A stretch of 64,000 nt of DNA from a virus, in the IMG/VR virus record IMGVR_UViG_3300032675_000001, positions 296,684 through 360,683 of that record, one strand, 5' to 3'. The notes under the pieces were generated by a model. It did not search any database, was not told the origin of the DNA, and saw only the letters and a program-made list of their open reading frames with translations. A program made the position numbers and the translations under genes. The first letter of the stretch is position 1. Each line of letters opens with the position of its first letter. Shown here piece after piece: positions 7,310 through 15,289 of the stretch.

Positions 7310-7595
7310 CAGGGTAAACTGTGCGCCCCGAGTTCATAAAGACCACCGTGAACTTGTCAGTTTTGAACTGTGCGTTCAGTTTGCGGCATAAGTTACGAGC
7401 ATGACCCGGATTAGAAAAACTGGTTTTCTTGTATTTGGGTGCAGCATCATTGGTTAGATAGTGTGATGACTTCAGATTGATAGGTTGATCATCATAGAAA
7501 ACTGCCCAAATACCTGCAGCTTCTACGATTTGATCACACTTATATGTTTTTTTGTCTACATATTCTAATAGTACGTTTGGTTGGGTTCTACTCAT
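7296..7595 (-). CDS. Hypothetical phage protein, 99 aa
   Basis: ATGA overlap with the upstream gene fixes the start. The sequence has ARNLCRKLNAQFKT followed by a V-rich strand, a small alpha/beta pattern. No family recognised. Confidence 0.6.
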   Translation of the reverse strand: MSRTQPNVLLEYVDKKTYKCDQIVEAAGIWAVFYDDQPINLKSSHYLTNDAAPKYKKTSFSNPGHARNLCRKLNAQFKTDKFTVVFMNSGRTVYPDDLS

Positions 7596-7801
7596 TTAAA
7601 AGAGCCGCCTTTAATCTCTATTTGTATTACATCATTTGATTTATCATTCGTCTTGGCGCTACTCAACTCATACAAATCTGATAGTAACTTTGAAATCTCA
7701 TCACGTAATCCACGTGCTTCTGTGACAGGCAAAACAATGTCTTTTGATTGTTTTGACTCCATCAAAGTCATTTTATCAATGAATCGCTTAATATGAATCA
7801 T
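7592..7801 (-). CDS. Small hypothetical protein, 69 aa
   Basis: ATG at 7801 overlaps the stop of the 151-aa gene. Charged and helical. The sequence GATAAATAC lies 3 bases upstream, but it also encodes the upstream C-terminus, so its role as a late promoter is doubtful. Confidence 0.55.
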   Translation of the reverse strand: MIHIKRFIDKMTLMESKQSKDIVLPVTEARGLRDEISKLLSDLYELSSAKTNDKSNDVIQIEIKGGSFK

Positions 7802-8256
7802 CAGGTATTTATCGCATTCTGTGCTTCGGTTTCAGTTTTATAGGGACCGGAATATTCATATCGTTGAATGAAGATATACTTAGGACAGAAAACTGCCTGT
7901 TTCACTCCATTCTGGTCCATAGCAAACCATCCAGCCGCATGAAGACATTTGCTTTTCTTTGTAGTTGTGAACAGATGAAGTCCACGCTTAACATCAAAGA
8001 TGGAGTTATAAATCTTTGCAGGAGTTGGGTATTGTGGATATGGCATTGCCACTTTAGTGTTATTAGACTTAAGTGGCTCAAAACGAATGTGAGTCTTTTT
8101 CTTCAACTCATTTGCATTATCAAACTGGAGGAAATTGCCGTTAAGCTGCACACCATAACCGGAATTGTTGGCTTCAATGTTGCCAACCTTCTTCTCGCCA
8201 TCAGTGACAATCCAGAATTGATTCTTGATGATTGGTTTTGCAATAAGTTCGGTCAT
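7801..8256 (-). CDS. Hypothetical phage protein, 151 aa
   Basis: Two-part protein: an N-terminal beta-rich region (residues 1-60) and a C-terminal region with CLHAAGWFAMDQNG and a Tyr-rich end. TAATG coupling to the gene above. No function recognised. Confidence 0.6.
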   Translation of the reverse strand: MTELIAKPIIKNQFWIVTDGEKKVGNIEANNSGYGVQLNGNFLQFDNANELKKKTHIRFEPLKSNNTKVAMPYPQYPTPAKIYNSIFDVKRGLHLFTTTKKSKCLHAAGWFAMDQNGVKQAVFCPKYIFIQRYEYSGPYKTETEAQNAINT

Positions 8257-8393
8257 TATTGTTCCTTATTCTTTTTATTTGACTTGTACTTAGTGTAGAG
8301 ATATGCCCAAAAGAAAGTCCCGCAAAGAAAGCCAACTGCAAATGAGCCTAATACCCACTCAACAATGCTGCCGAAAGAAATCATAGTAATCAT
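8256..8393 (-). CDS. Small membrane protein, 45 aa
   Basis: Start chosen at ATG 8393 because it forms an ATGA overlap with the upstream stop, as at neighbouring junctions; a longer start at 8411 is possible. One long hydrophobic segment (about residues 8-33) and a Lys/Asn-rich tail that should stay cytoplasmic. Confidence 0.5.
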   Translation of the reverse strand: MITMISFGSIVEWVLGSFAVGFLCGTFFWAYLYTKYKSNKKNKEQ

Positions 8394-8608
8394 TGCACTA
8401 AAGTATCCCATACTAGTTCTGCATCCCTGACAACTGCCAGAGGAGAAACCCATCCATTGATAATCGCTTTATTCAGAAGTTCTTTATACTCGGAAGGGCA
8501 TTTATTTGAAATTTCAACACCTGCTCTGGTAGCCATTATACCCCCATCCTTAACCAAAAAGTTAGGATCACCGGGACGAATGGTTCTCAATGAAGTTTTG
8601 TAGCTCAT
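8390..8608 (-). CDS. Small conserved-looking phage protein, 72 aa
   Basis: ATGA overlap with the upstream gene. Motifs RAGVEISNKCP and NGWVSPLAVVRDAELVW match a small family I associate with aquatic T4-like phages. Function unknown. Confidence 0.6.
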   Translation of the reverse strand: MSYKTSLRTIRPGDPNFLVKDGGIMATRAGVEISNKCPSEYKELLNKAIINGWVSPLAVVRDAELVWDTLVQ

Positions 8609-9012
8609 TTGTGCATAACCTCTGCGCTGAGCATGATGAACAGGAACTCTTTTTCTTCCTCTTCATTGAGGACTCTTATACCAGTGCCAGCGCGATTCTT
8701 GGTGTACTCAAATGAGCCATCAGAATTCTGACGAACAACTGTGGTGGCTTCATATATCACGCTCATACCGGGCTTTTTAGGATATCTGTACCACTGTAGC
8801 TGACCCGATTCATTATACATTTCTACGTAATGCGGCTGCCAAACATGCTCCCAGTACAGGTGTGTATCAGATTCCATGTCCATCCAAACAGACTTACTTT
8901 TCTTCCTGTTCGTAGCTATATTGACTTCCATTCCCGGACGAAAACCTCTGTTTACGCTTTGGAAATCTTTCAACCAGTCAGACATTTTAACCCAATTAGT
9001 CATGGTATTCAT
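8605..9012 (-). CDS. Hypothetical phage protein, 135 aa
   Basis: Start set at ATG 9012, four bases after GGGGAG; ATG 9003 is an alternative. Aromatic, beta-rich protein (HLYWEHVWQPHYVEMYN) with an acidic C-terminal segment. Not recognised. Confidence 0.55.
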   Translation of the reverse strand: MNTMTNWVKMSDWLKDFQSVNRGFRPGMEVNIATNRKKSKSVWMDMESDTHLYWEHVWQPHYVEMYNESGQLQWYRYPKKPGMSVIYEATTVVRQNSDGSFEYTKNRAGTGIRVLNEEEEKEFLFIMLSAEVMHK

Positions 9013-9202
9013 TAATCTCCCCACGATTCCATGCTTCAACTGCCAGATTGGAACCCTCTCTGTACTCTCCGAAAATGAAACCATCTGTGTGCCTATCACA
9101 GTACTCACACACTACCATAGTATCACTGTCATCTGCATAGTTAGGCTCACACAAAATGGGAGTTTTGCTACAAACACATTTATTGAGTTCATAATCACCC
9201 AT
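8996..9202 (-). CDS. Lar-like zinc-ribbon protein, 68 aa
   Basis: Start at ATG 9202, next to the RNase H stop. Two Cys pairs (C-x-C near residue 9, C-x2-C near residue 35) and the ending AVEAWNRGE recall restriction-alleviation protein Lar and related phage zinc ribbons, where a zinc knuckle precedes an EAWN motif. If correct it could inhibit host restriction. Similarity is by pattern only; it may be a generic zinc ribbon. Confidence 0.45.
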   Translation of the reverse strand: MGDYELNKCVCSKTPILCEPNYADDSDTMVVCEYCDRHTDGFIFGEYREGSNLAVEAWNRGEINEYHD

Positions 9203-10196
9203 GAAGCACACCCTTATACGGGGAGTTCAGCCACTTTGCATATGCATCCGCCGATTCCGAAATGCGGTTGAGTTCATACTTACCACAGAACTTCATCAGG
9301 TGAATACCAACCTGAGGAGTTGTGATCAAACGAACATCACTGCGAATAACAGCGTCCACTGCATTCTTGATTTCTTCCGGCTGTGCGTTAAGATCAATCA
9401 GAGTGCGATTGCGTTCATAATCATCACGAACACGATGCTCTACTCCGTTGTGATCTGTCCACTTTTGCAGCATCAGATTATTCCAATGGAATCCCTGCTT
9501 GTTACGATCATTATATGCTTCTTTGATGCCCACAGAATTCTTGGAACCCTTTTCGCGAACACCGGGATAGGCACTGAACACATTATCGGTAGCATCGCCA
9601 CGAATGCACTTCTTGAACAGAAGGTATTCAGGGTCTTCAAGCAACTTGTGTTCCTTGGTTTTCTTGTCCTTTACCGGGCGATCACGGTCATCATAATACC
9701 CGTCCAGCTTGATCAACTGACCAGCAACACCGTTATATTGGTGAACATTTTCACTGATCAACTGCACAAAGTCAGTGTCGGAGGAAATGATAAAGTGATT
9801 ATCATTGGGATGAAGCCGAATAAACCGTGCGATCAAATCGTCTGCTTCTGCGTTTTCACAACGAAGAACAGAAGCATTGGTCTTTTCACGAAGAAAAGTT
9901 ACAAACTGATCATAGGTTTCCCAGAACATTTTGTTTTCTTCAATCTCTTTCTGAGATACCGTTGCTTCATCAATGGCACGGTTGGCCTTGTATGGCTTGT
10001 AGAAATCCTTACGCCATGAATGCCCCTCAAGGCAGAACACGACATGATCAATGCCAAATTTACGTACCATCTGGTTCACAGATGACAGCGTAAGATGCAT
10101 TGCCATACCAATCTTTTCCCATGTGTCTTGACTCTTTGAGGCAACATGACGTGCACGGAAAAAGGTGTTGGCTGTGTCAATCAGTGCGTAGTTCAT
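9195..10196 (-). CDS. rnh: RNase H / 5'-3' exonuclease (T4 Rnh family, FEN nuclease)
   Basis: Removes RNA primers and flaps from lagging-strand DNA. The FEN/PIN metal-binding acids are visible in order: the Asp of ALIDTAN near the start, EAEADDLIARF around residue 116, SSDTDFVQL around residue 140, and RGDATDNVF around residue 195 before the helix-hairpin-helix-like segment. The basic arch region WRKDFYKPYKANR is present. Length 333 aa is close to T4 Rnh (about 305). It follows a perfect early promoter, as expected for replication. Confidence 0.88.
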   Translation of the reverse strand: MNYALIDTANTFFRARHVASKSQDTWEKIGMAMHLTLSSVNQMVRKFGIDHVVFCLEGHSWRKDFYKPYKANRAIDEATVSQKEIEENKMFWETYDQFVTFLREKTNASVLRCENAEADDLIARFIRLHPNDNHFIISSDTDFVQLISENVHQYNGVAGQLIKLDGYYDDRDRPVKDKKTKEHKLLEDPEYLLFKKCIRGDATDNVFSAYPGVREKGSKNSVGIKEAYNDRNKQGFHWNNLMLQKWTDHNGVEHRVRDDYERNRTLIDLNAQPEEIKNAVDAVIRSDVRLITTPQVGIHLMKFCGKYELNRISESADAYAKWLNSPYKGVLHG

Positions 10197-10221
10197 ATGA
10201 ATCCTTTGCTAATATCCGGAC

Positions 10222-10250
10222 ATTATACACATAATATGCGTATATGTCAA
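10222..10250 (-). promoter_or_regulatory. Consensus sigma70 promoter for RNase H
   Basis: TTGACA (10245-10250), exactly 17 bp, TATAAT (10222-10227): the best consensus promoter seen in the window. Confidence 0.9.
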
Positions 10251-10259
10251 GCATCAATA

Positions 10260-11009
10260 TCAACTTTCTTCAAACAAGTCATTATCAAGGACAGAAGGAG
10301 GGAAAATCCTTGCCTTTGCGATATCAAAGTACTTTTCTTCCTTTTCTATTCCGATAAAGCTTCTCCCGAGATTCTTGCAAGCAACACCGGTTGTTCCGGA
10401 ACCCATCGTGTTGTCCAAGACAACATCGTTGGGGTTGCTATAAGTGTTGATCAGGTATTCCATCAGTTGAACAGGTTTTTGTGTGGGGTGAAAGCCTTTT
10501 TCCTGTTTAAACCTTAGGACAGTTTTTGGGTAGCGAGTACCATCTGGGTTGTCACGGTGAACTGAGTTGGCACTGCCGTAAACTTCACCAATCTTAGCTT
10601 TGTCACTACTAAACCCTCTGTATGGAGTTCCCTGTGTCATTTGTGGATTGTACACCGTTTTCTGGCGACAAAAAACTACGATATTCTCATGTGACTTTAG
10701 GGGCATAGACTTAGCACACATAGGATTTGTTCCTTGAGGCTTTTCCCAAATCCATTCATACTTGAAGTGCTTGAGGTTGGAAGCGATCAATGTAGTGGTA
10801 AATGGCTGTGCAGCAGTAAAGACCATTGCAGCAGATTTCTTACATACACGATAATATTCGTCCCATAGTTGATCAAGGGGTAAAATACTATCCCACTTAC
10901 AGGCAGTAGTTCCATATGGAAGATCAACAAGTAGCAAATCAACCGAATCTTCGTCTAACGTCTTTAATATATCTAGACAATCACCATGTCTTAGATCAAA
11001 TGTTACCAT
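10260..11009 (-). CDS. DNA methyltransferase, beta-class amino-MTase
   Basis: Transfers a methyl group from S-adenosylmethionine to an amino group of A or C. Motif IV DLPYG is near residue 29 and motif I, VLDNTMGSGTTG, near residue 197, so the catalytic motif precedes the SAM motif, as in beta-class enzymes. Between them lies a recognition segment with SHENIVVF. HPTQKP, typical of this class, is near residue 174. Its start lies inside the last codons of the nuclease gene upstream, so the two form a unit. It may protect phage DNA from its partner nuclease, from host enzymes, or both. Confidence 0.85.
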   Translation of the reverse strand: MVTFDLRHGDCLDILKTLDEDSVDLLLVDLPYGTTACKWDSILPLDQLWDEYYRVCKKSAAMVFTAAQPFTTTLIASNLKHFKYEWIWEKPQGTNPMCAKSMPLKSHENIVVFCRQKTVYNPQMTQGTPYRGFSSDKAKIGEVYGSANSVHRDNPDGTRYPKTVLRFKQEKGFHPTQKPVQLMEYLINTYSNPNDVVLDNTMGSGTTGVACKNLGRSFIGIEKEEKYFDIAKARIFPPSVLDNDLFEES

Positions 11010-11554
11010 GTGGAAATATCTCTAGCCAGCCCAGAGTTTAAGAACTGATTGAACTTGTTGACTCCATTGAGCATGTAGTCATCATTACCACCGTCCTTGC
11101 CACCCTGCTGAACACTAAAGTAGTTTTTAATTTCACCGGTTGAATGTGCCTGAACAAAATCTGCCTTATCCATCCACACCACATGTGACTTGCTGATGTC
11201 TGGATTAATGCCAGCAAAAATGATACGATCCCAGTCTTTGGATACTGCAATGTGATTGAAGATAAAGCTGTTCTCGTCGCATTCGCCAGTTTTGCTGTTT
11301 GTCAGCGCGGCAGAAAACTTAATTTCCGTTTTGTATCCCTGAACAACTCGGTCATGACTTGCGTTAAATGGCTTCTCAACCGTCAAGTTATAGTCGGTAG
11401 CCAACATATCAGAAATAACATACTCTCCGAAGGAGCCTTTTTGCTTGTTTCCCATAGCCTTGTACCCTTCCATAAGTGTACCTTTCCATGGATCATTTAC
11501 GGCTTTTGCTAATACTGCTTGCGCACCGGGCCGTGCTAGTGCATTTTCAATCAT
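11003..11554 (-). CDS. Putative restriction endonuclease, PD-(D/E)XK type, 183 aa
   Basis: A helix with GSFGEYVISDML is followed by HDRVVQGYKTEIKFS: an Asp, ten residues, then E-x-K, the catalytic pattern of the PD-(D/E)XK nucleases. A strand with DWDRIIFAGINPD follows, as in many type II enzymes of this fold. The gene directly precedes and overlaps a DNA methyltransferase, the usual arrangement of a type II restriction-modification pair. Nuclease activity is inferred; it could also be a methylation-directed nuclease aimed at host or rival DNA. Confidence 0.65.
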   Translation of the reverse strand: MIENALARPGAQAVLAKAVNDPWKGTLMEGYKAMGNKQKGSFGEYVISDMLATDYNLTVEKPFNASHDRVVQGYKTEIKFSAALTNSKTGECDENSFIFNHIAVSKDWDRIIFAGINPDISKSHVVWMDKADFVQAHSTGEIKNYFSVQQGGKDGGNDDYMLNGVNKFNQFLNSGLARDISTW

Positions 11555-11578
11555 TAAATCTGTATTCCTTGTTAGAGT

Positions 11579-12031
11579 TTAACTTACTTCGGTGAATCCA
11601 TCGCCCAAATCCTTCTGGCGAATGATGCGAACATCATCACGTTTTTCAGGATCAGCGATTTCTTGTTCATATACCTCAAGCGCAATGTTTCGGCATACAG
11701 TCTGAAACCAACGATCAACGATCATCTGGTCTGTATCTTTTTTGTTGTATTTGTAGCCTTGCTTGATCAAGTTGATTACAAACTTGTCATTCCAATCAAG
11801 TTCAAACGAACCATTGTTGATGTCAGCCGGATCAAGGTCTACATTTAAAATAGCTACATAAGGCTCACCCCTAGAAGTCGCATATTCTTTGGGTGTTAAC
11901 TCTGGCTTAGTCTCTTTAGTTTTCCGAGGTGCCTTCACTTTAGGCATCGGCGGCTGTAGTTCCTTCTCAGGAAGCACAGATGCTGATGCATCGTCTTCCA
12001 TGGTTAACCATTTCTTAATTTTATCAAACAT
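11579..12031 (-). CDS. Conserved-looking T4-type phage protein, 150 aa
   Basis: Start at ATG 12031 (GGGAGAT upstream), not the longer frame. The N-terminus is a charged linker rich in Pro/Lys; the folded part (residues 58-150) contains GEPYVAILNVDLDP, GSFELDWND and VDRWFQTVCRNIALE, resembling hypothetical proteins of cyanophage and pelagiphage relatives. Function unknown. Confidence 0.7.
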   Translation of the reverse strand: MFDKIKKWLTMEDDASASVLPEKELQPPMPKVKAPRKTKETKPELTPKEYATSRGEPYVAILNVDLDPADINNGSFELDWNDKFVINLIKQGYKYNKKDTDQMIVDRWFQTVCRNIALEVYEQEIADPEKRDDVRIIRQKDLGDGFTEVS

Positions 12032-12035
12032 ATTT

Positions 12036-12671
12036 TTATCTCCCGATAGTATATATCTGTCTTTTATCACCGTGTTCATAAACACCACAGTCATATTCTC
12101 CACAATCATTGCAGTATTCCCGATGAATAACTTCACCTTCAATCCACTGAGGGGGAACACGGTTGGTCCACCGAAGCAAATCGGTCTTACCGTGATTGTA
12201 GTAGTTACGGTAATTGGTGATAGGGTCCAGACTGATGATATATTCTTGTGCCATGCAAGATGGCATTTTAGTCAGTCCACTTTGCTTGATATTCTTGGGG
12301 GCACCCTTCAGTATGGTCCCCAGCTTATCAATAGTGAGATGAATACGAGAATAACGATGGGTATACTCACGACCAAGAGCAAGTAGATGAGAATAAAGCC
12401 AATCGTAATTTGCGCTAGACTCACGGACCCATGCTGCGGACGGATGATTAACATGAGTAGCAGAATAGATAATAGTATCAATAGCATCGGGGAGTTTCCA
12501 AACTTTCTTTTTGCGACCTGAGTCCGTTTTACCGACTTCTTCCACACCATCAAGAACGCGATGTGCAGTAGACAACAGTTGGGCGGTTTCAAGAATCATC
12601 TTGACTACATGGCGATCAACCATGTTACGAGCGGCAACTTCTGGATCATAATCAACATAGAAGATATTCAT
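12036..12671 (-). CDS. Conserved-looking phage protein with HVVKM motif, 211 aa
   Basis: Starts MNIFYVDYDP and carries DRHVVKMILETAQLLSTAHR (about residues 18-38), NHPSAAWVRES and NYRNYYNHGK. I recall this pattern in many T4-like and cyanophage genomes without a proven function. Several conserved His and Lys residues suggest an enzyme, but no class can be named. Confidence 0.7.
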   Translation of the reverse strand: MNIFYVDYDPEVAARNMVDRHVVKMILETAQLLSTAHRVLDGVEEVGKTDSGRKKKVWKLPDAIDTIIYSATHVNHPSAAWVRESSANYDWLYSHLLALGREYTHRYSRIHLTIDKLGTILKGAPKNIKQSGLTKMPSCMAQEYIISLDPITNYRNYYNHGKTDLLRWTNRVPPQWIEGEVIHREYCNDCGEYDCGVYEHGDKRQIYTIGR

Positions 12672-12681
12672 GATACTATAC

Positions 12682-12828
12682 TCACTTGTCTTTCTTGGTG
12701 GATTTATAGTACTTCCACGCCATGATAGACAAAGGAATCAACGATCCCAATGGAAGAATGATGCTAACACCGATCACGGCAGGATGAAGTGCCGATCCAA
12801 GTTTGCTACTTTTCTTTTTCAGTGTCAC
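12682..12828 (-). CDS. Small membrane protein, 48 aa, GTG start
   Basis: GTG 12828 with AAGGAAG upstream; the start lies inside the previous 36-aa gene in another frame. One hydrophobic segment (about residues 17-36) is flanked by Lys-rich ends. The pair of tiny overlapping membrane genes recalls spanin-type nesting, but there is no lipobox. Confidence 0.45.
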   Translation of the reverse strand: MTLKKKSSKLGSALHPAVIGVSIILPLGSLIPLSIMAWKYYKSTKKDK

Positions 12829-12916
12829 TTATAACTTCCTTATATTTACGTGCCAGCAATACGTGCAACACTGCACACACTACGAAAACACAGGCGCATA
12901 GTATGATGTCATTCAT
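12806..12916 (-). CDS. Small membrane protein, 36 aa
   Basis: ATG 12916 follows a promoter by about ten bases. A Cys/Val-rich hydrophobic helix (residues 4-22) then a charged tail. Weak ribosome site, so confidence is limited. Confidence 0.4.
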   Translation of the reverse strand: MNDIILCACVFVVCAVLHVLLARKYKEVISDTEKEK

Positions 12917-12925
12917 AATATAATC

Positions 12926-12955
12926 ACTCTACACCAATATGACCACCGATGTCAA
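12926..12955 (-). promoter_or_regulatory. Sigma70-type promoter
   Basis: TTGACA (12950-12955), 18 bp, TAGAGT (12926-12931), upstream of the two small membrane genes and the HVVKM gene. Confidence 0.65.
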
Positions 12956-12978
12956 GACATATCATTCGTTTAGGTTTG

Positions 12979-13143
12979 TTAACCATTCCAATGATGTATT
13001 GCGTTTGCGATGATAAAGAAGTTAGTTACAAAGGCTTGAAGGACCAAGACTGTGCGAACCCAAGCAACCTTGTCGGATTCTTTATCACAGTCACTGGCCT
13101 TTTCGCCAAGCGCCTTAAACCAAATACGCTTAAATGTAGTCAT
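12979..13143 (-). CDS. Small membrane protein, 54 aa
   Basis: Start at ATG 13143, inside the end of the AIG2-like gene. The ending DKVAWVRTVLVLQAFVTNFFIIANAIHHW combines a polar Asp-Lys turn with a membrane helix; similar small proteins occur in aquatic phages. Function unknown. Confidence 0.55.
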   Translation of the reverse strand: MTTFKRIWFKALGEKASDCDKESDKVAWVRTVLVLQAFVTNFFIIANAIHHWNG

Positions 13144-13561
13144 ATTCTCTTTTAAATCCCTCTGCGGTATAGATTTGTTCAACATCAAGACCATGTGCTT
13201 TATATCCTTCTTCCAGCATTTCTTGATAGTACATGTTAGGAGAAGAATAATGTACATATTCTCCAGTCATCTGATATACCATGGCCTCATGTTCTTTACC
13301 GTTCACTGTAACAGTGACATATTTCTTTCCGTAAAAGGAAGGGTAGCCTTCAAGGATGTCAAGTTCTTCCTCACATTCTGGAGTAATGTCCCACAACACA
13401 CATTGCGCAACGTCACCATAGCTGACTTCAACATCAGCTACTCCACGAAACACAAGACGGTGGTCCACAAGATCATACCTACCAATACTGACTGCATTAG
13501 GGCATCTCTGTGACATTTGATATATGTTGGTATTCATTCCATAAGCAAGCATTAAAGTCAA
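13130..13561 (-). CDS. AIG2/GGCT-like gamma-glutamyl cyclotransferase-fold protein
   Basis: This fold releases 5-oxoproline from gamma-glutamyl amides. The substrate-loop motif LAYGMNTN (usual form Y-G-S-N) is at the N-terminus and the catalytic Glu sits in LDILEGYPSFY (about residue 73). Length 143 aa is normal for a single domain. The TTG start has a well-spaced AGGAG; ATG 13552 is the alternative. Two more domains of this fold are fused in the large protein at 38.9-40.4 kb, so the phage carries three. Confidence 0.75.
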   Translation of the reverse strand: MTLMLAYGMNTNIYQMSQRCPNAVSIGRYDLVDHRLVFRGVADVEVSYGDVAQCVLWDITPECEEELDILEGYPSFYGKKYVTVTVNGKEHEAMVYQMTGEYVHYSSPNMYYQEMLEEGYKAHGLDVEQIYTAEGFKREYDYI

Positions 13562-13587
13562 CTATAATCTCCTATTGCTAAAAAGTT

Positions 13588-13617
13588 AATATATACTAAT
13601 TTAGAGTTAGCTGTCAA
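13588..13617 (-). promoter_or_regulatory. Sigma70-type promoter for the AIG2-like gene
   Basis: TTGACA (13612-13617) with TATATT or TATATA (13588-13595) at 16-18 bp. It is divergent from the GIY-YIG gene on the plus strand. Confidence 0.65.
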
Positions 13618-13624
13618 GAAAAAA

Positions 13625-13632
13625 GATAAATA
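13625..13632 (+). promoter_or_regulatory. T4-type late promoter for the GIY-YIG endonuclease
   Basis: GATAAATA on the plus strand, about 60 bases before the start codon, matching the late consensus found elsewhere in the window. Confidence 0.6.
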
Positions 13633-13637
13633 AAAAT

Positions 13638-13688
13638 GTAGTTCGCGGAATTGGCGTTCCCAACTACTCTAATACTGCAACGGAGTAT
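13638..13688 (+). promoter_or_regulatory. Structured leader of the GIY-YIG gene
   Basis: Two stems can form: GTAGTT (13638-13643) with AACTAC (13662-13667), and ATACT (13672-13676) with AGTAT (13684-13688). The second buries part of the GGAG ribosome site. T4 homing-endonuclease genes are known to be restrained in this way. Confidence 0.5.
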
Positions 13689-13693
13689 CAGTA

Positions 13694-14293
13694 ATGACTA
13701 TTTATTATGTATATTCTTATCTAAGAAAAGATGGAAGTCCATATTACATCGGCAAAGGCAAAGGCGGAAGAGCATACGACCACAATCATGTAGTTCCTCT
13801 ACCTAAAGATCGTAATAGGATAGTTTTCTTAGAAAGAAATCTAACCAATGTCGGTGCGTTAGCACTGGAACGAAGGTACATACGATGGTATGGACGAAAA
13901 GATTTAGGAACCGGTATATTACGCAATCGTACTGATGGCGGAGACGGATTCTACTCTCTAGTGAGAACTGATAAGCACAAAAAGAATATATCCACTTCAC
14001 TCACTGGCATAAAGCGAGTTCCTTTATCTGAACAACGAAAAGCACACTTAAGTAAAGTACTGACTGGTGTTTCAAAGCCAGCTTCAAGCCGCCCCGGAGA
14101 ACTCAATCCGTTTTATGGAGCGAAACATTCTGAAAAGACCTTACTCATTCAGAGAGAAGCAAAAATAGGCGAAAAGAACGGAATGTTTGGAAGAAAACAA
14201 AAACGTATAGTGTGTCCACACTGCGAAAAAGATACCTCAGTGAATGTTTATGCTGCGTACCACGGAGATAAATGCCGAAAAAAAGCTATTTAA
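13694..14293 (+). CDS. GIY-YIG homing endonuclease with NUMOD3 and zinc finger
   Basis: The GIY-YIG core appears as [11 protein letters not shown]...[12 protein letters not shown] at residues 4-28 with the catalytic Arg region following. NUMOD3-like DNA-binding repeats ([22 protein letters not shown]) lie around residues 135-175, and a C-terminal CPHC...H...C zinc finger ends the protein. One of only two plus-strand genes, it sits between two minus-strand genes with no intron visible, so it is a free-standing mobile endonuclease. Its finger matches that of the HNH protein at 45.1 kb. Confidence 0.88.
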   Translation: MTIYYVYSYLRKDGSPYYIGKGKGGRAYDHNHVVPLPKDRNRIVFLERNLTNVGALALERRYIRWYGRKDLGTGILRNRTDGGDGFYSLVRTDKHKKNISTSLTGIKRVPLSEQRKAHLSKVLTGVSKPASSRPGELNPFYGAKHSEKTLLIQREAKIGEKNGMFGRKQKRIVCPHCEKDTSVNVYAAYHGDKCRKKAI

Positions 14294-14501
14294 ACTTTCT
14301 TACTATTATCACCCCATATCTTAGAGAGGTTGTTTCACAGCCGATTCGCTTCAATGCAGCTTCGGCAAGATTAATCATTCTTATGCTATTTCCGCAGATT
14401 ATTGTTAATGGGAAACTGTCCTGATTCATAAGAACGAAGTTTTCCACCATCATATCTACGTCTTGATGTTTAACACCGTGAAGGTCAAGTTCATGTGACA
14501 T
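14286..14501 (-). CDS. Smr-domain-like protein, 71 aa
   Basis: Begins with [18 protein letters not shown], the LDLHG motif of small MutS-related domains, followed by IICGNSIRM in place of the usual T/H-G-x-G motif. Smr domains nick or bind branched nucleic acid or cleave RNA. A minimal stand-alone domain. Its 3' end overlaps the GIY-YIG gene's end, convergent. Confidence 0.7.
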   Translation of the reverse strand: MSHELDLHGVKHQDVDMMVENFVLMNQDSFPLTIICGNSIRMINLAEAALKRIGCETTSLRYGVIIVRKFK

Positions 14502-14789
14502 TCACATTTCCTCTACTACTGGCTCATCACCCAGTCCATAAGTCACTCTGTATTCCTTTCCGTTGTGGTTATAGAAATACGTATGAGTTCGTTGATTGTT
14601 AGAATCCCCGTAATGTCCTATTAGCTTAAGAACTGTGAGCATGTGCTTTGCTTCGTCACCTTCAAGTTCTCGCGTTTCATGACCATGAATCTGACGTAGC
14701 CATTCACGTAGCTTTTCCGGAGGCCATTTCATTCTTTCTTCGGTCTGTTTACGAATAACTTCAATGATGCGCCTATTTCTTTCGCTCAT
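14502..14789 (-). CDS. Hypothetical protein, 95 aa
   Basis: Charged N-terminal helix (RRIIEVIRKQTEERMKWPPEKLREWLRQ) and a beta-type C-terminus. The start lies inside the end of the membrane gene above. No family recognised. Confidence 0.6.
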   Translation of the reverse strand: MSERNRRIIEVIRKQTEERMKWPPEKLREWLRQIHGHETRELEGDEAKHMLTVLKLIGHYGDSNNQRTHTYFYNHNGKEYRVTYGLGDEPVVEEM

Positions 14790-15051
14790 TATTATTCCTT
14801 ACATAATACATTGCCATGACTAACCAGATAGTAGTCATTCCAGCAAGAGTGGCACCTGCAAACAATGAGAACCATTGATGCAGATGCCAGTAGAAATATA
14901 CGTTCCAGAATCCCCAAACAGCCCAAAAGAAGCTTGAAGGCCAAAATGTTCCCTTTACTGTTTTGTGCTTCCGAAGCGTAAAGATATTGATAGTTGCCGC
15001 TACCGCACCAAACGCTTCAAAGCTGCCATTGATTAAATCTGGTATGTTCAT
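14773..15051 (-). CDS. Four-helix membrane protein, 92 aa
   Basis: Three to four hydrophobic segments; the pattern NGSFEAFGAVAATINIFTLRK, KGTFWPSSFFWAVWGFWN and a Tyr-Trp motif matches small transporter-like membrane proteins seen in many phages. Function unknown. ATGA overlap with the gene above. Confidence 0.65.
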   Translation of the reverse strand: MNIPDLINGSFEAFGAVAATINIFTLRKHKTVKGTFWPSSFFWAVWGFWNVYFYWHLHQWFSLFAGATLAGMTTIWLVMAMYYVRNNNERKK

Positions 15052-15281
15052 AAGTACTTCAATTTAAACCACAATTCATCTGCTTCTGCACGGAATTTCA
15101 AGCGATACTTGAAACACATTGAGACGGGATCGTATGCTTCTTCTAAGCCGTAATTGCCCGGAAAATGCTTCTGCGTTTCATTCAATACATACTGATACCG
15201 GTGAACTTCCTCGGCCTCAGTCAACCAGTTAACAGGACCGAGCTTATTCAGAAGTTCCTCAGGAGTCACGATAAATTCCAC
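15048..15281 (-). CDS. Small protein ending in WFKLKYL, 77 aa
   Basis: GTG start at 15281 chosen because the longer frame overlaps the reductase gene. The C-terminal EADELWFKLKYL is the same signature as the tandem array at 0.3-2.3 kb, so this is a distant member of that family placed elsewhere. Confidence 0.55.
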   Translation of the reverse strand: MEFIVTPEELLNKLGPVNWLTEAEEVHRYQYVLNETQKHFPGNYGLEEAYDPVSMCFKYRLKFRAEADELWFKLKYL

Positions 15282-15289
15282 AATTATTT

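Noticed and set aside
7805-7813. Late promoter GATAAATAC before the 69-aa gene
   Set aside because: The same bases encode the last residues of the upstream protein, and the gene lies in an otherwise early region; kept only as a doubtful case in the leaderless finding.
9201-10019. Plus-strand 272-codon frame opposite RNase H
   Set aside because: Antisense to a gene with clear catalytic motifs; no start signal and an implausible composition.
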